From Ectocarpus siliculosus (Eukaryota; Sar; Phaeophyceae; Ectocarpales; Ectocarpaceae), in contig FN649730.1 in the NCBI GenBank assembly GCA_000310025.1, positions 778,860 to 842,859 on the forward strand: 64,000 bases of DNA. The letters run 5' to 3'. The position numbers were made by a program, and so were the translations under genes. The notes under the pieces are model-generated. The model was given only the letters and a program-made list of their open reading frames with translations, had not been told where the DNA came from and searched no databases. Positions 1-10,263 of this stretch are shown one piece after another (the first letter of the stretch is position 1; each line of letters begins with the position of its first letter).

Positions 1-554
1 GTAAAGGGAGGTGACAACCTTAGGTGAAGACATGCTAGCGCGGAAGGAGGTACGCAGGCCGTCCCGCGATACAGCTCCTCAGAAAGCTTCGTTATTCCTG
101 TCGCCACGATAGTGCGATTTTGTTCCTTTGAGTTAGCTTTTTCTTTCGCACGGTGGTGTCGGAGTCAAACTCTACAAGCGCGGCAAACTACCTCGAAAGA
201 TGCGGACAGAAGAAGGGCAGAGTTGTGTGCCAACATCCATCGCAAGCAAGGGCTCAAACGCTCAACAAGTCGAAACATATTTCGAGACTCGATTTGAAGA
301 CGGCAACGTGCAAATTACTCTCACTGGAGATATTTGCTGTTGTCGTAGTCTAGTAATCCTGCCGATCTCAAAGAGGAGACATAAAATACAACATCAACAG
401 GCAAAAACAAAACAACACCCACACCAACAACGACAATGGCAACGGCAAGTAGGCCGGGACACGCAAATGCAGTAGGAGCTCGTTCCTTCACGGCCAGAGA
501 CTGCGGGCGGGCGGTCAGCAAGAAACTCAAGCTCCCGAACAAAAACCCCAAGAA
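1..554. other. No gene seen at the left edge
   Basis: I see no convincing coding exon, RNA gene or long repeat here. Short open frames exist on both strands but none has recognisable domain content or a good pair of splice signals. The stretch probably lies in the last intron or 3' flank of the minus-strand PHD-finger gene, whose last confident exon ends at 1228 with a GTGAGT donor. Confidence 0.4.
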
Positions 555-987
555 TGCCGTGAGACGCGGAGAGATGGCAACCCTCCTAGACCGGTTTTCA
601 AAGCTCGATTGCTCCACAACCAACATTGTCTGTACCGTACCGTGGTATTCCGTGACAGGCGGAGAGATGGCAACCCCCCTAGACCGGTTTTCAAAGCTCG
701 ATTACTCCACAACCAAGATTGTCTGTACCGTACCGTATACCGTACCGTGGTATTCCGTGAGAGGCGGAGAGATGGCAACCCCCCTAGACCGGTTTCAAAA
801 GCTCGATTGCTCCACAACCAAGCTTGTGCCAAAACCAAAAATGGTACTTCGTACATAGTTTTGGAAACATCATCTCGTCGACGGGTTTCCGTTGGGCTCT
901 TTCAGCGCAAAACCTTGGTTGCGGTGGAGAAATCGGGCTTTGAAAGTCGGTGTGAGGGGGGTGCCATCTCTCCGGCTCCTACGGCAC
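555..987. mobile_element. MITE-like element with a triplicated left terminus
   Basis: The left end (GCCGTGAGACGCGGAGAGAT at 556) is matched in inverted orientation by the right end near 950-987: both carry GAGATGGCA, a pyrimidine-rich block, then CTTTCAAAGC or TTTTCAAAGC and a GGAG/CTCC box. The left terminus is repeated in tandem, with GAGATGGCAA starting at 571, 664 and 769. The spacings are 93 and 105 bp; the second is longer by an extra TACCGTACCGTA-type 12-mer. No transposase is encoded. It is related to the elements at 7041-7244 and 10792-10991 through the shared TTTTCAAAG...CTCCAC terminus. It lies downstream of, or in the last intron of, the PHD gene. Confidence 0.7.
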
Positions 988-1227
988 TGTGGTAAAAGCC
1001 CCGGGGGGTCAAAGTACAGTGGGCCCTCGAACAAGGCGGTCTGAATACTGGAGTCGCCGCATGTAAGGCGGGTGAAAAATGGCAAGCATAGACGGAAAAA
1101 ATGAAGTTGTCCCACACATCGCACAAGGCGGCTGCCCAGATAAGGCGGTCATTATCAGCTGCCCCACCACCGCCCTTTTATTCGGGGACCCCAACTGTAG
1201 CACTATTGACGGACCCTGGTTACTCAC

Positions 1228-4200
1228 CACCGCCGCCACCGCCGCCGCCGCCGCCACCGCCACCGCCACCGTCTTTGTCACCGCTCGCAGGGACAGGAGG
1301 AGAAGAGGAAACCGAAGACGGCTTCTCGCCGTGGGCGCAGCGGGGGCAGAACCAGGGATCCGTTCCCAACGGGAGGCCCTTCAAAGGCACTGGGAGGCAG
1401 TCGTAGTGGTACGGAGCTACGTGGAACACACACGCAAGGATGGGCAAGGGGGGTGGGTGGGGGGTACGTTGTGATGGTCCTTGTGATAATATTTGGTCGA
1501 TGCGTACACGATGAAACAAGTGGGCAGATGTAGTCTGGGGTGAAAAGCGCCCCAAGGCGGGGAATGGGTGTTTACGTACGAGTTGCTATAAACGGAAGTA
1601 AGATCGGCGATGAGGGGGGTGGGTTGGGGTGTGGCCAACGAGGGGGGGGGGGCGGGGTGTACTCGTAGCATGCCTTAGCGGTTAGACCATTGACCACGCG
1701 TTCTCGAGAGGAGCATTGTTCCCACAGGACCGATCACCAATGGCCAATCGTTCCTTCCTACTTTGCCAAAGGTGGCTCAAAATTGTCGTCCCTAGTCTAT
1801 CTATCCTACCGATATCACTTCCCGCCTTTTGGGGGGGTATGCTTTTCTTGCTCATTCCAGCGGAGTAGCCTTCTACCAAAATTACGAAGCTGCCGGAGGA
1901 AGACGCCGACAAGGGTGTGAGGATTTGGGGTGGAAGTCGTGGTGGGTATTCAGTGTGTTGCGTACCCGTAGCATGGTTATCACCCAAAGCGTTGTTGAAT
2001 CCCCCCAAAATAGGGGCGGACGTGCGGGATTCTGAGGGCCAAGCGCACACTGCTGTGCCAACCTCGCCGAGGAGGAGGTTATGGAGGAAGAAGTAGGGCT
2101 CATGGGGTGTAACAGTCATTGGTTCGTTGGACACGCGTCGCCCCCGTGAGACATGGTGCACCATTCTCTCTCCTGCAAGGGACTACACACACCGCCAGTA
2201 TTCGGGCGCTCGTTGTTTTCCTCCCCGTACCCTTCCCGTCAGAGCTGAGGGTAGGTAACAACAACAACAACAACAACAAATAACACGGGGTGATGAGTGG
2301 CGCATGTGTCTCAGGACCGCCTTCGCGAGAAATGGAGTTCATGAGGCAATATAACATGGAGAGGGGGCCCGCAGACCCTATCCCCTAACCCTAACGCCAA
2401 CTTCCCCGACTGCAAGCTTTATCCAACATGTTTTCTGAATCGAAAAACCCTGGGAAGGCTACTGGTTAGTGTCTCACTTACTGCTATTGCACCCGGGGCC
2501 GTCGCAGAGCAGGATCTTCTCGTCGTCATCCGTGCTGCCGCAAGCGTTGCACCCCCTCTCCGACAGCTCCGCGTTCTTGTCTAGCACGCAGGCATCGCAG
2601 TACCACAGCCATCGAGGGACCTGCGCAACGACACAAGCACATCACAGAGCACAGCAGAATTTCACTGGAGGTAAACTTCTGCGTGTACAAACAGAGCACG
2701 GCAGGAGTATGCGGCGGCAAAGCCCCGTGTGCGCAAACAGAGAGAGCACAGCAGGTGTACATAACGGGGGCAAACTCCTGTATGTGAGCCCTTCCCCTCT
2801 GCTGTGACCCCTAGCGGCCGGTGCTTCCAGAAATTGTTTCGAAAGGTGTAACGACTTACGTACAGAAAATATCGGACGACAAAAAAATAAAAAAGCGCCG
2901 GACCGTCGCGCTGTGGGTCGAAAACCGGTACTGTTGGCAAAAAAAAGCAGTGCAAGGAGAGAGGAAAATTACGCTTGGGGGGGTTGGATGCAGCAAGAGG
3001 GGTAGAACAAAAGAGAGCAACGATACTTTGCGATGCTGCGTGGAGGGAAGGTAAATTGTTGAATGTATGAAACCACAGATCTGTCCCCCGGCACGTGCGT
3101 AAACTATAGCTCCACATGAACGGGCTACTACTAAAGGAGCAGGTTCACGTAAAAGTTGGTTGATTCTCCTAATCATGTCCACGCACACTGGTTGTGCTGT
3201 GCGATAGGTCGATGCATGTAGATCGGATGGACAAAAGACAAGTAGACAACAACAACAACAACATCAACCTCATGAACATCAACATCAACGAACACCAACA
3301 CGAGCCCAACAAGAGCCTTGTCAGTCACAGCCGTAAAAAACACCGAAAACTCGATACTCCGTGATATGGTACACTCGGTATTGCTGCACCCTCCTATCAC
3401 CGGCACCATGCCGGGGATCATATCAATTGCCTGAAAATACCCCAAGCAGTGATAGAGCAAGGATTCCTAAAAAGTAGGCGCATTATAACCCTACCTCGTT
3501 TAGCGGGGGGTCGAGGCACTTCATATGCGTGGCGATGGGGCAGCCATTGCCGTCACACAGCAGCAGCTGGTTGTCACGTCCTTCGCCGCCGACAATTCCG
3601 CACTCCGAGCACCTGCCGGTGCTGAGCAGGCACGAGGAGCATGACCAGCCAATCAGAGGAGAGGACCGGGAGCGGGCGAGGGTAAAAACGGTGCAGGAAT
3701 AAACGGCGTCTGTGAGGACAACCAACCAAGTGTACGCTCCAAGTCAGTCCTCCGGAGTGGGCTCATGAGAGCCAAGTGTCACCAAGGGGTGATGATGCAA
3801 TATGAAAATAAAAACAGGCAGCAGGACTCGCCCACAGCTCGCGGCTGCCAGCTGCCAGCCGTGACGCTTCCCAAGCTCACCAACTCACACAGCTGACGTT
3901 TATTTAACCCCAAAAGCCCCGCGAGAACCTCAACGAACACAAAAAAGAACAACACGCTAAATTTGTTTTACAGTCTTACAAATCTACCGCATCCGTCCTT
4001 CTTCATCATTTCCTGCGACGAAGAGAGCGCAGGCTATACGGGCGGTGGTGCTTTAAACGTCGACCGATTTGAAACATGACCAGGAAAAAAGACGGTGGTT
4101 GTGTTGCTAGCGGGGGGGGAGGTGGGGGGAGGCCCGGCAGTAGATGCTCGTAAGGGACGGTGGTGATCCAACAAGCCAAGGGCAGGGGTTCCGTCAACTG

Positions 4201-7200
4201 ATATCACAACGCGTACTTCACGAGGGTCGGACTGTCAGTGACGGGGGACGTTAGACAGCCAGGTTCCGTCATGTTCAATTCTCTGGGAACGCAGGGAAAA
4301 CAGGGCCTGAAAAAAAACAGATTCTTGCATCATCGCGAATACTGACGGCGACAACAGGAACAGCAAACAGCTACACCACCACCACCAACAACACCAACAA
4401 CAACAACAAACAGCAAACAACAGCAGCGACCACAATCTATCTTCTTACTCGGAGTTGTCCAGAGAATCCACCGAGGCGTTATCGTCTCCAGAATTGGTCC
4501 CGTTGGCGATTCGCACGCACTCAGCGTGCTGCGTTTCCGATAGAAGTCCCTGTTGCAACGACAAATAAAAAAAAAAAACGGTTCGATCCAGGCACCCGGA
4601 GCGGTGTGCGGAAGTTCACGCATGTTACACAGTAATACACACAGGTTAGTCGGAAAAGTATCGACAACAAGGACGGAACAAACCTGGGAAAGGAAAAAGT
4701 GAACACGCCTCGACATCTTAAAAAGAGTCTCGAGCGGGTCGTGTAGAATACTCCCTCTTTTCCAACATTTTCTCGACATACTGCTGTACCCGATCCAAAT
4801 CAGCCCCCAAGCGTCGCAGTCTATCTCTGCCTCTCCTCTGAGGGAAACCAACCTGCAGGGAGGGAACGGCGTTGGTAGAAGTCGAGGCTTCCTGAGGACA
4901 GGGGGGCCGACAGATGGGACTTGGCGTACGAAGCACACCATAACTCCAACACCACGAAAAAAACAAACAACCAAAAAAGTCCAACACACACACTAACCTC
5001 GCACGCTCGGCAAGGAGGGGGATTTTTCTCCTGCAACTGCCGCTTCTTCTTCGCCGCTGTCCGAATCGCTGCTATCCGCTCCCGGTGCCTTTACGATACG
5101 AGACGGCGGTAGGTTAGGAAAAGGAGAGGAAGGATGGGGACAAGGGGAAGGAGTGGTCCCACCATCACGCATGACCGCCGGCTGTGTTGTCGTTGATGTT
5201 GCTCTGACGTTCACATCTGAAATCGTTCATCACACACGGCCGATGCTGCTGGTATTGTGTCGATGGTGTTGTCTTGTCATAACATCGTATTTTTCTCTCC
5301 CTAGTACCTTCTTCTGTCGTCTCTTCAGGGAAACGAAACGAATGCCCGGAGGCACACACTATGTCCAAAAAAAGGTACACATCGCAACAGTTCCAAAGAC
5401 CGATTATGAAATGTGGGGGCCTTATTTAGTGCTGGTTGAAAACTGCCGGTGCTCGGTGTAGTGCCGGTTTGTTCGGCTGGCACAGACTGATTCACCAAGT
5501 CATTATTACCTGTTTACTTTGATTAATATTACCGTGCCCGGTATAATGCCGGTCAATTCTCTGGGCACATAACCGGCACTAAACAGCCCCCCACTGCTGT
5601 ACTTCTACCACGCAATAACCGCCCAATAACGACATCAAGACGGAACGGTGATTGTCTTCGGTTTCGCCGACCAAACGACCATTTCAATAGTGGGAGTTCT
5701 CCAATAGTGCCGATTGAAAGTGCCGCAGCGCTGGTGAAATCTCCAGCCTACGTACGTACCAAACTCAAGCGCTACACTGCCCCCCGGCACCCCGAGCACG
5801 ACGCTAAAGAAAAGCTGTTTCGCCGGACCGTCTTGGCGACAAATTAAGTTTCTGGAGAAATAGAACAGGGAGGGGGTGGTACGCCGACCCTATCCCTAAC
5901 GCTAACCCAACCGCCCCGATTGCCTGGTTTATCCGACGTGTTCACTTAATAGAAAAGCCAAGCGAAGGCTACCGGTTTCACCCCGCCGCCCTCAAAACGC
6001 CAAGCTAAAACAGCGGCTCACCGGTCGAAGCAGGCGCAGCACACGCCGAGCGCGTACTGGCCGCTATCGCATCCGGGGGTTTCGCACTTGACGCTCTTGT
6101 CCTCCACGCGCTTCTCCTCCTCCTCCATGGGGTCACTACCGCCACCGCCCTTCCTGGCCTCGTGGCAGGAGTGACACTTGCCGTTCTTGTAGTTGACCTC
6201 GCTCCCGGCCTCGACGTGCTCGCACTTGCCGCGTCCCCAGGACTGAACCGTTACGGACGGACGGGAGCCGCCGGCGGACAGCGACGAAACGCTGCCGCCG
6301 CCCCCGCTACCGCTACCGGTGCTGCTGCTACCGCCACCGCCGCCGCCGCCGCTATCGCTGCTACCGCCGCCACCACCGCCCCCGCCGGACTCACTGCCGG
6401 CACCGCTGCCGGAGCTTCTGCTCCCGGTCCTTTCTCCCCGTGGCGGAGTTGGCACAAGCTCCATATCCTTGAGGTTGATGGCAGCGCTGAGGTAGCCGGG
6501 CTGGTGCCTGTACGTGCAGAAGGCCTCCATGTCGCGACCGTCATCGTTGTGGTCCTCGAGGGAGTACACGTACCCGACCTGCTGCTTCCTCCCGTCCTTC
6601 CCTGGGACCGCCATGTAGGGGAGCTCCCACCACCGGACGAGGTCGTCTACCCGAAACCTCACCGGGGGCCCCGTGCCGCTAACAGGGACGTTGGGGGGGG
6701 GCGGGGGGGGGGAGGGGGGTTAGAAAATAGACTAAACAACAAATATGTCTGAGCTCTGAGACTCTCAAAGCAAAGCGGTTTCGTCGGTACACGAGTCTGC
6801 AGTCGCCTTCAGACCTTTTGTTCGCCGGTCTTCGCCCACTTCAGCGCGTCAGTCTCTCCATCGCAAAGCCCCTTTCGCGGGCTCGAGAGACTCCAATCGC
6901 GACACAAATACAATCACATGAAAGACTATCCGTTCCAGACAATACCACAGTCGAACGGGGATGTGTTGGAAAGTCAGCGGGGAAGAAAGTCTGCTGCATA
7001 CTGGTCTTACCTTGAGTTTGATTAAGCACACCGTACATAGGAGATATGAGATACCCCGTGGACAGATTTTCAAAGGCCAGCTACTCCACGACGAAGATGA
7101 TGTACAAATCAAACGATACGTTGACGGAAAGCTACTTGTTTCTATGAGACGGTTCCAACGCCGCAATTCTCGGTATCATCACTCGCCGTGCTGTGGAGTA

Positions 7201-10200
7201 ATCGAGCTTCGAAAATCGGTTCAGCGGGTGTGATATCGTATCTCACCTACTATGTATAACTGGAGAATAACTTTTGCGCGAGGAAAAGGCCCGAAGGGCG
7301 AACTGCTACCATCCCAAATTTGCGGCGGAGCCTCATCATTTTGTTGACCGTGAAGAGTGAGCACGAAAATCGTCTTAAGGGTGCCCTCTCCTTCAGCACT
7401 TTTGAACATCGGTTCCGAAAAGCCCCGCTGGACCTGACTCACGCTGTGGGCTCGAACACCTCCTCGGAACTGTTCGATTGGCTGTGTTGCAACCGGCCAT
7501 TATGGTCGTGCAAGTTCTTGTCAACAGTACAGCATATTTCGTGGGGAGCCTGACCGTCTTATTGCTGGCAAACAGGTGAACGTGTCGCGGAGTAGCGAAG
7601 CACCACACCGGGCTTTCACAAATGGCAAGGGGGGGGGGGGGGGGTGCTACTTTCATCGGGTCCCCCGACCGCGCAGGACGATTCGATTACTCCCTTACCC
7701 GTTGGGCTTGGCCAACGTCCACAGGCGAATGTTGCACTTGCAGCACCTCTGGCTTGACTCCGTGTTGATCGCGCCGCACCCTCTCGGCTTCTTGGGGCAC
7801 TTGAACCCCCGCCTGCCCGGCCAGAAGGCAACGCGAATCGTAAGCAACGCCTGTTACACAAGGACCACCGCTGCCGTATGCCAGAATCAAGGGAACTCGC
7901 GGCCTAGCTTCAGCAACACAAGGAGCCAACTCATTGGATGTATGCATAGCAAGAGCGCACGCCACTAGGCAGACAGGTCCGTAAGCCTCCGTGGCATGTC
8001 CTTCACAACCCCGCCCGTTCTCGATCGCACCCCGTCATCAGGCCAAATGACAGGAAGGGTCAAGACATGTACAAGGATTGCCGCTGTCTGCATAGTAGGA
8101 CCGTCCAGACTTCATTCCAGGACCCCCGCCGTCCTCTTCCAAGCCGTAGCGCAATGATGTCATGATGATACTTGAAAATGTGGAAAAACTCCCCGGCAAC
8201 CTAGGGGCCGTTGAGACCTTGTGCCGTTCGTCAAGAGGCCAACCAACACCGACCACCACGAACGAGACCAGCACAACCCTTACCCGCTGGCGCCGGGGGG
8301 CAAAAGCCGACCCTTCCCCTTTCCCTCGGGCTTGTCCTGAACCTTCTCCTTCTGCTGCTGCGCCCTCGGTCGATCGCTCCCCGACCCCTTTTTCCTCTTA
8401 CCCGCCGCGCCCCCGCCCCTTCCTGCCCCCGAGCCGCTCCCGCTTCTTTTCCGCTCGACGCCGTCTGACGGTTTACTGGGACTACACTCGGGCGGAGCGC
8501 CGTTGTCGACGGCAGCACCACCTCCGGCGGGGGCGGCGGCGGCGGCGTCCGAAGGTTCGGGTTTGATGTCGACCTTGGTGTCCTCGCTCTTGACGCGGGG
8601 TCCTCGAGCACGCGTCCCCGTGGGATCGTACCGGCGAGAAACGAGGAGGACGGACTTGCTTTGCCTGGGGACGGGGTTTGCGGCGTAACGAGGCCGGTGA
8701 ACGAGGAGGGGTGCTGGGATGCGTACGTGACTCCTGCGTCCATAAACAACAACCTTCTGTCGCTGCACTCACTTGCGAGGCTGGTGTAGTGATTACACGC
8801 ATGCATCTCGAGGAAAAAAAAAAAAACAGGACTCGTGCGAAAGCAACAGCAGTGCTGATCAACACGTGTACGAAATCGTGAGACTCGAAAAGTCACCCGA
8901 CAAGGATTGCCCGACCGCACTTGTAGGAGTCGCAACCATTGCAACAGGCCATCAAGGTATCACTACGTATTGTCGTCGTGATCGTGACATCTTCGGAGAA
9001 CACATTAAATAGCATGCCACGGAACGCGACACGACTGAGGACTGCAACCGCAGGCATCACATGGAGATACCACGCGAGAGCTTCCCACCCCTGCCATGGG
9101 CAAGGCTCTCAAAGAATGCAAGGACGTAGTACGTATGCAGAGCGATCTGGAAAAGGAGCACCCCCGCCCGAATTGTCACTCGGCACCCAAGCCCGACAAT
9201 CGCACCTCTTAGCCCGACTCTCTTTCTTCTCCCTCTCCTCTTCCACCTTGATCTGGTTGTCCAAACAGAGGTTCACGTGGCTCTGCAGCGACTCCACCGG
9301 AAACGGCTTGCCACACACGAGGCACTTCTCTTCGCCGGCATCGCTGCCACTGCCAGCAGCGCCCTGCCCTTCGCTGGGGCCGCTGCCGTTTCCCGCGGCA
9401 CTCTGCCCTTCGCTGGAGCCGCTGCCACTGCCAGCGGCCCCCTGCGACGGACCAGCCCCTCTCGCGCCGCTCCCCCTCCCTTGCGCTGCGGCGGCGGTGC
9501 CGGGGGGATCGACTACCTGAACGTCATCGTCTTCATCTAGGCACCTCTGGACGTGAGCCTCCACCTCGGTCGTCGGGAACTCTTCGCGGCACAGCGGGCA
9601 CGGAGTCATCGGTGACGCTTCGTCTGCGGGGCTACGCGCGGCGGTTTCTGCCTGTGCTTGCTTGCTGCTGCTGCTTCCTCCCCCCTTCTCTGCTACCCCG
9701 CTGGTGCTGCTTCCTCCCAACTTCTCATTCCTTGCTGGTGCTGGCGTTGATCGTTCTTCTTCGTTGTCACTACCGTCTGTGTCCGTGTCTTTCCTCACCG
9801 CTGCTCTGTTATTGTCCTCGAGGTCCGTGTCGCCAGCGGGGAGAGCCGATGTCCCGGTGGTCGTAGTGCTGCTGCTGTCATCGTTGTCTCTCTCTCTCTT
9901 CTCCCGATCGTCTCCTTCTCTTCCCGCCTCTCTCCCGCCCTCCGTCTCCCCGTCCTCAGCCTCCGTGCCCGAAACTCTCAAGCTATCGTCACGGCTGCTG
10001 CTGCTGCCGCCGCCGTTCCCAGCACTTCCTTCGCCGACAGCCGCCGCTGTCGACCCAGCCCCCGGAGGTGCCTCGCTGCCAGCCTTTCGTTTGCCCCCAC
10101 GAGCACCGCTCCCCTGACTACCGCCGACTCTGGGTCTGCGAGAGGCGGGCGTGCGTGGCATCTCGTCGTCAGAGTCATCGTCTGACCCGAAAGCGTTGAA

Positions 10201-10263
10201 CGTCTCTTGCGCAGGCTCTGGCTCATCCCACGGGTATTCTGCAGTGCCCTCTGCCTGTGACAT
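1228..10263 (-). CDS. Multi-exon UBZ / Tudor-like / tandem PHD-finger protein
   Basis: Probable nuclear chromatin- or ubiquitin-reader protein. The proposed exons (minus strand) are 10263-9208, 8665-8284, 7812-7699, 6681-6022, 5088-4998, 4852-4790 (least sure), 4549-4449, 3621-3495, 2620-2482 and 1416-1228, and reading phase is preserved at every junction. Exon 1 starts MSQAEGTAEYPW and is acidic and Ser-rich. It carries two C-x2-C-x11-H-x3-C fingers (CPLCREEF..., CLVCGKPF...) of Rad18/UBZ4 type. Exon 2 is Lys/Pro-rich and disordered. Exon 3 has a Cys cluster (GFKCPKK...RCCKC). Exon 4 begins with an SH3/Tudor- or BAH-like stretch (RFRVDDLVRWWELP), then Gly/Ser low complexity and two more Cys pairs. 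Exons 8-10 encode two adjacent PHD fingers, the first ending VPRWLWYCDAC and the second ending TDPWFCPRCA. Exon 10 ends in a poly-Gly run and a GTGAGT donor, so the C-terminus lies further left and was not found. Introns hold MITEs and telomere-like repeats. The domain calls are secure; two separate genes are possible but the phase continuity argues against it. Confidence 0.8.
1231..1283. repeat. GGC/GGT microsatellite encoding poly-Gly
   Basis: A CCG/CCA trinucleotide tract on the plus strand is read on the minus strand as a run of about 15 glycines directly after the second PHD finger. It ends at the exon's GTGAGT donor. The tract is likely length-variable between strains. Confidence 0.8.
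1641..1831 (+). repeat. Dispersed SINE-like repeat, copy 1
   Basis: This copy is similar to 25943-26140 (same strand) and 50233-50433 (opposite strand). All copies start with a G-run, followed by GTAC and a GCATG motif, then GGTTAGACCA..GACCACGCGT, GGAGCATTGTTCCCACAGGA and CTTTGCCAAAGGTGGCTC, and end near CACTTCC and a T-run. The GCCTTAGCGGTTAGACC segment resembles a tRNA A box, but I see no clear B box. It lies in an intron of the PHD gene. Confidence 0.7.
2257..2281. repeat. AAC trinucleotide microsatellite
   Basis: About eight AAC/ACA units in an intron of the PHD gene. Similar AAC-rich tracts occur at 3245-3265 and 4380-4410. Confidence 0.8.
2367..2466 (+). repeat. Dispersed repeat with telomere-like CCCTAA core, copy 1
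   Basis: This copy contains CCCTATCCCCTAACCCTAAC followed by a region ending GAAGGCTACTGGTT. It aligns with 5871-5979, which has the same order: CCCTATCCCTAACGCTAACC, TTTATCC, then GAAGGCTACCGGTT. A related inverted copy lies at 12637-12702. It is too short and too imbedded in a gene to be a chromosome end. Confidence 0.6.
5415..5591. mobile_element. MITE-like element with TTTAGTGC(C/T)GGTT inverted ends
   Basis: The left end reads GGGGGCCTTATTTAGTGCTGGTT and the right end, reverse complemented, reads GGGGGCTGTTTAGTGCCGGTT. Internal sub-repeats of a GCCGGT..AATGCCGGT type are present. The element is about 175 bp, has no open frame and sits in intron 4 of the PHD gene. Flanking target duplications are not clear. 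Confidence 0.6.
5871..5979 (+). repeat. Dispersed repeat with telomere-like CCCTAA core, copy 2
   Basis: Aligned with 2367-2466 over about 100 bp, including CCCTATCCCTAACGCTAACC and the terminal GAAGGCTACCGGTT. It lies in the large intron upstream of the exon starting at 5088. Confidence 0.6.
7041..7244. mobile_element. MITE-like element, about 200 bp, long inverted termini
   Basis: The left terminus (GAGATA..ATACCCC.. then AGATTTTCAAAGGCCAGCTA, CTCCACGACGAAG) is inverted at the right (GTGGAGTAATCGAGCTTCGA then AAATCGG..GATATCGTATCTC). Paired with 10792-10991, the two share the termini plus an internal AACGATACGTT block. It lies in intron 3 of the PHD gene. No transposase is encoded. Confidence 0.75.
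7630..7648. repeat. Poly-G homopolymer run
   Basis: An uninterrupted run of about 18 G in intron 3 of the PHD gene. Similar G or C runs occur at 27720-27736 and 50416-50433. Their length is likely unreliable in the assembly. Confidence 0.8.

Noticed and set aside
902-1215. Candidate terminal exon of the PHD gene (ALCDVWDNFIF.. or VVGQLIMTALSGQPPCAMC frames)
   Set aside because: The first runs straight into a MITE and the second does not fit the phase left by the exon ending at 1228; neither resembles a PHD-protein tail.
2380-2400. True telomere or chromosome end
   Set aside because: Only two or three degenerate units, inside a gene intron, shared with other interstitial copies.
9662-10117. 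Long plus-strand frames opposite the UBZ exon
   Set aside because: Shadow of the acidic, Ser-rich minus-strand exon, giving Leu/Ser/Pro-rich nonsense peptide.
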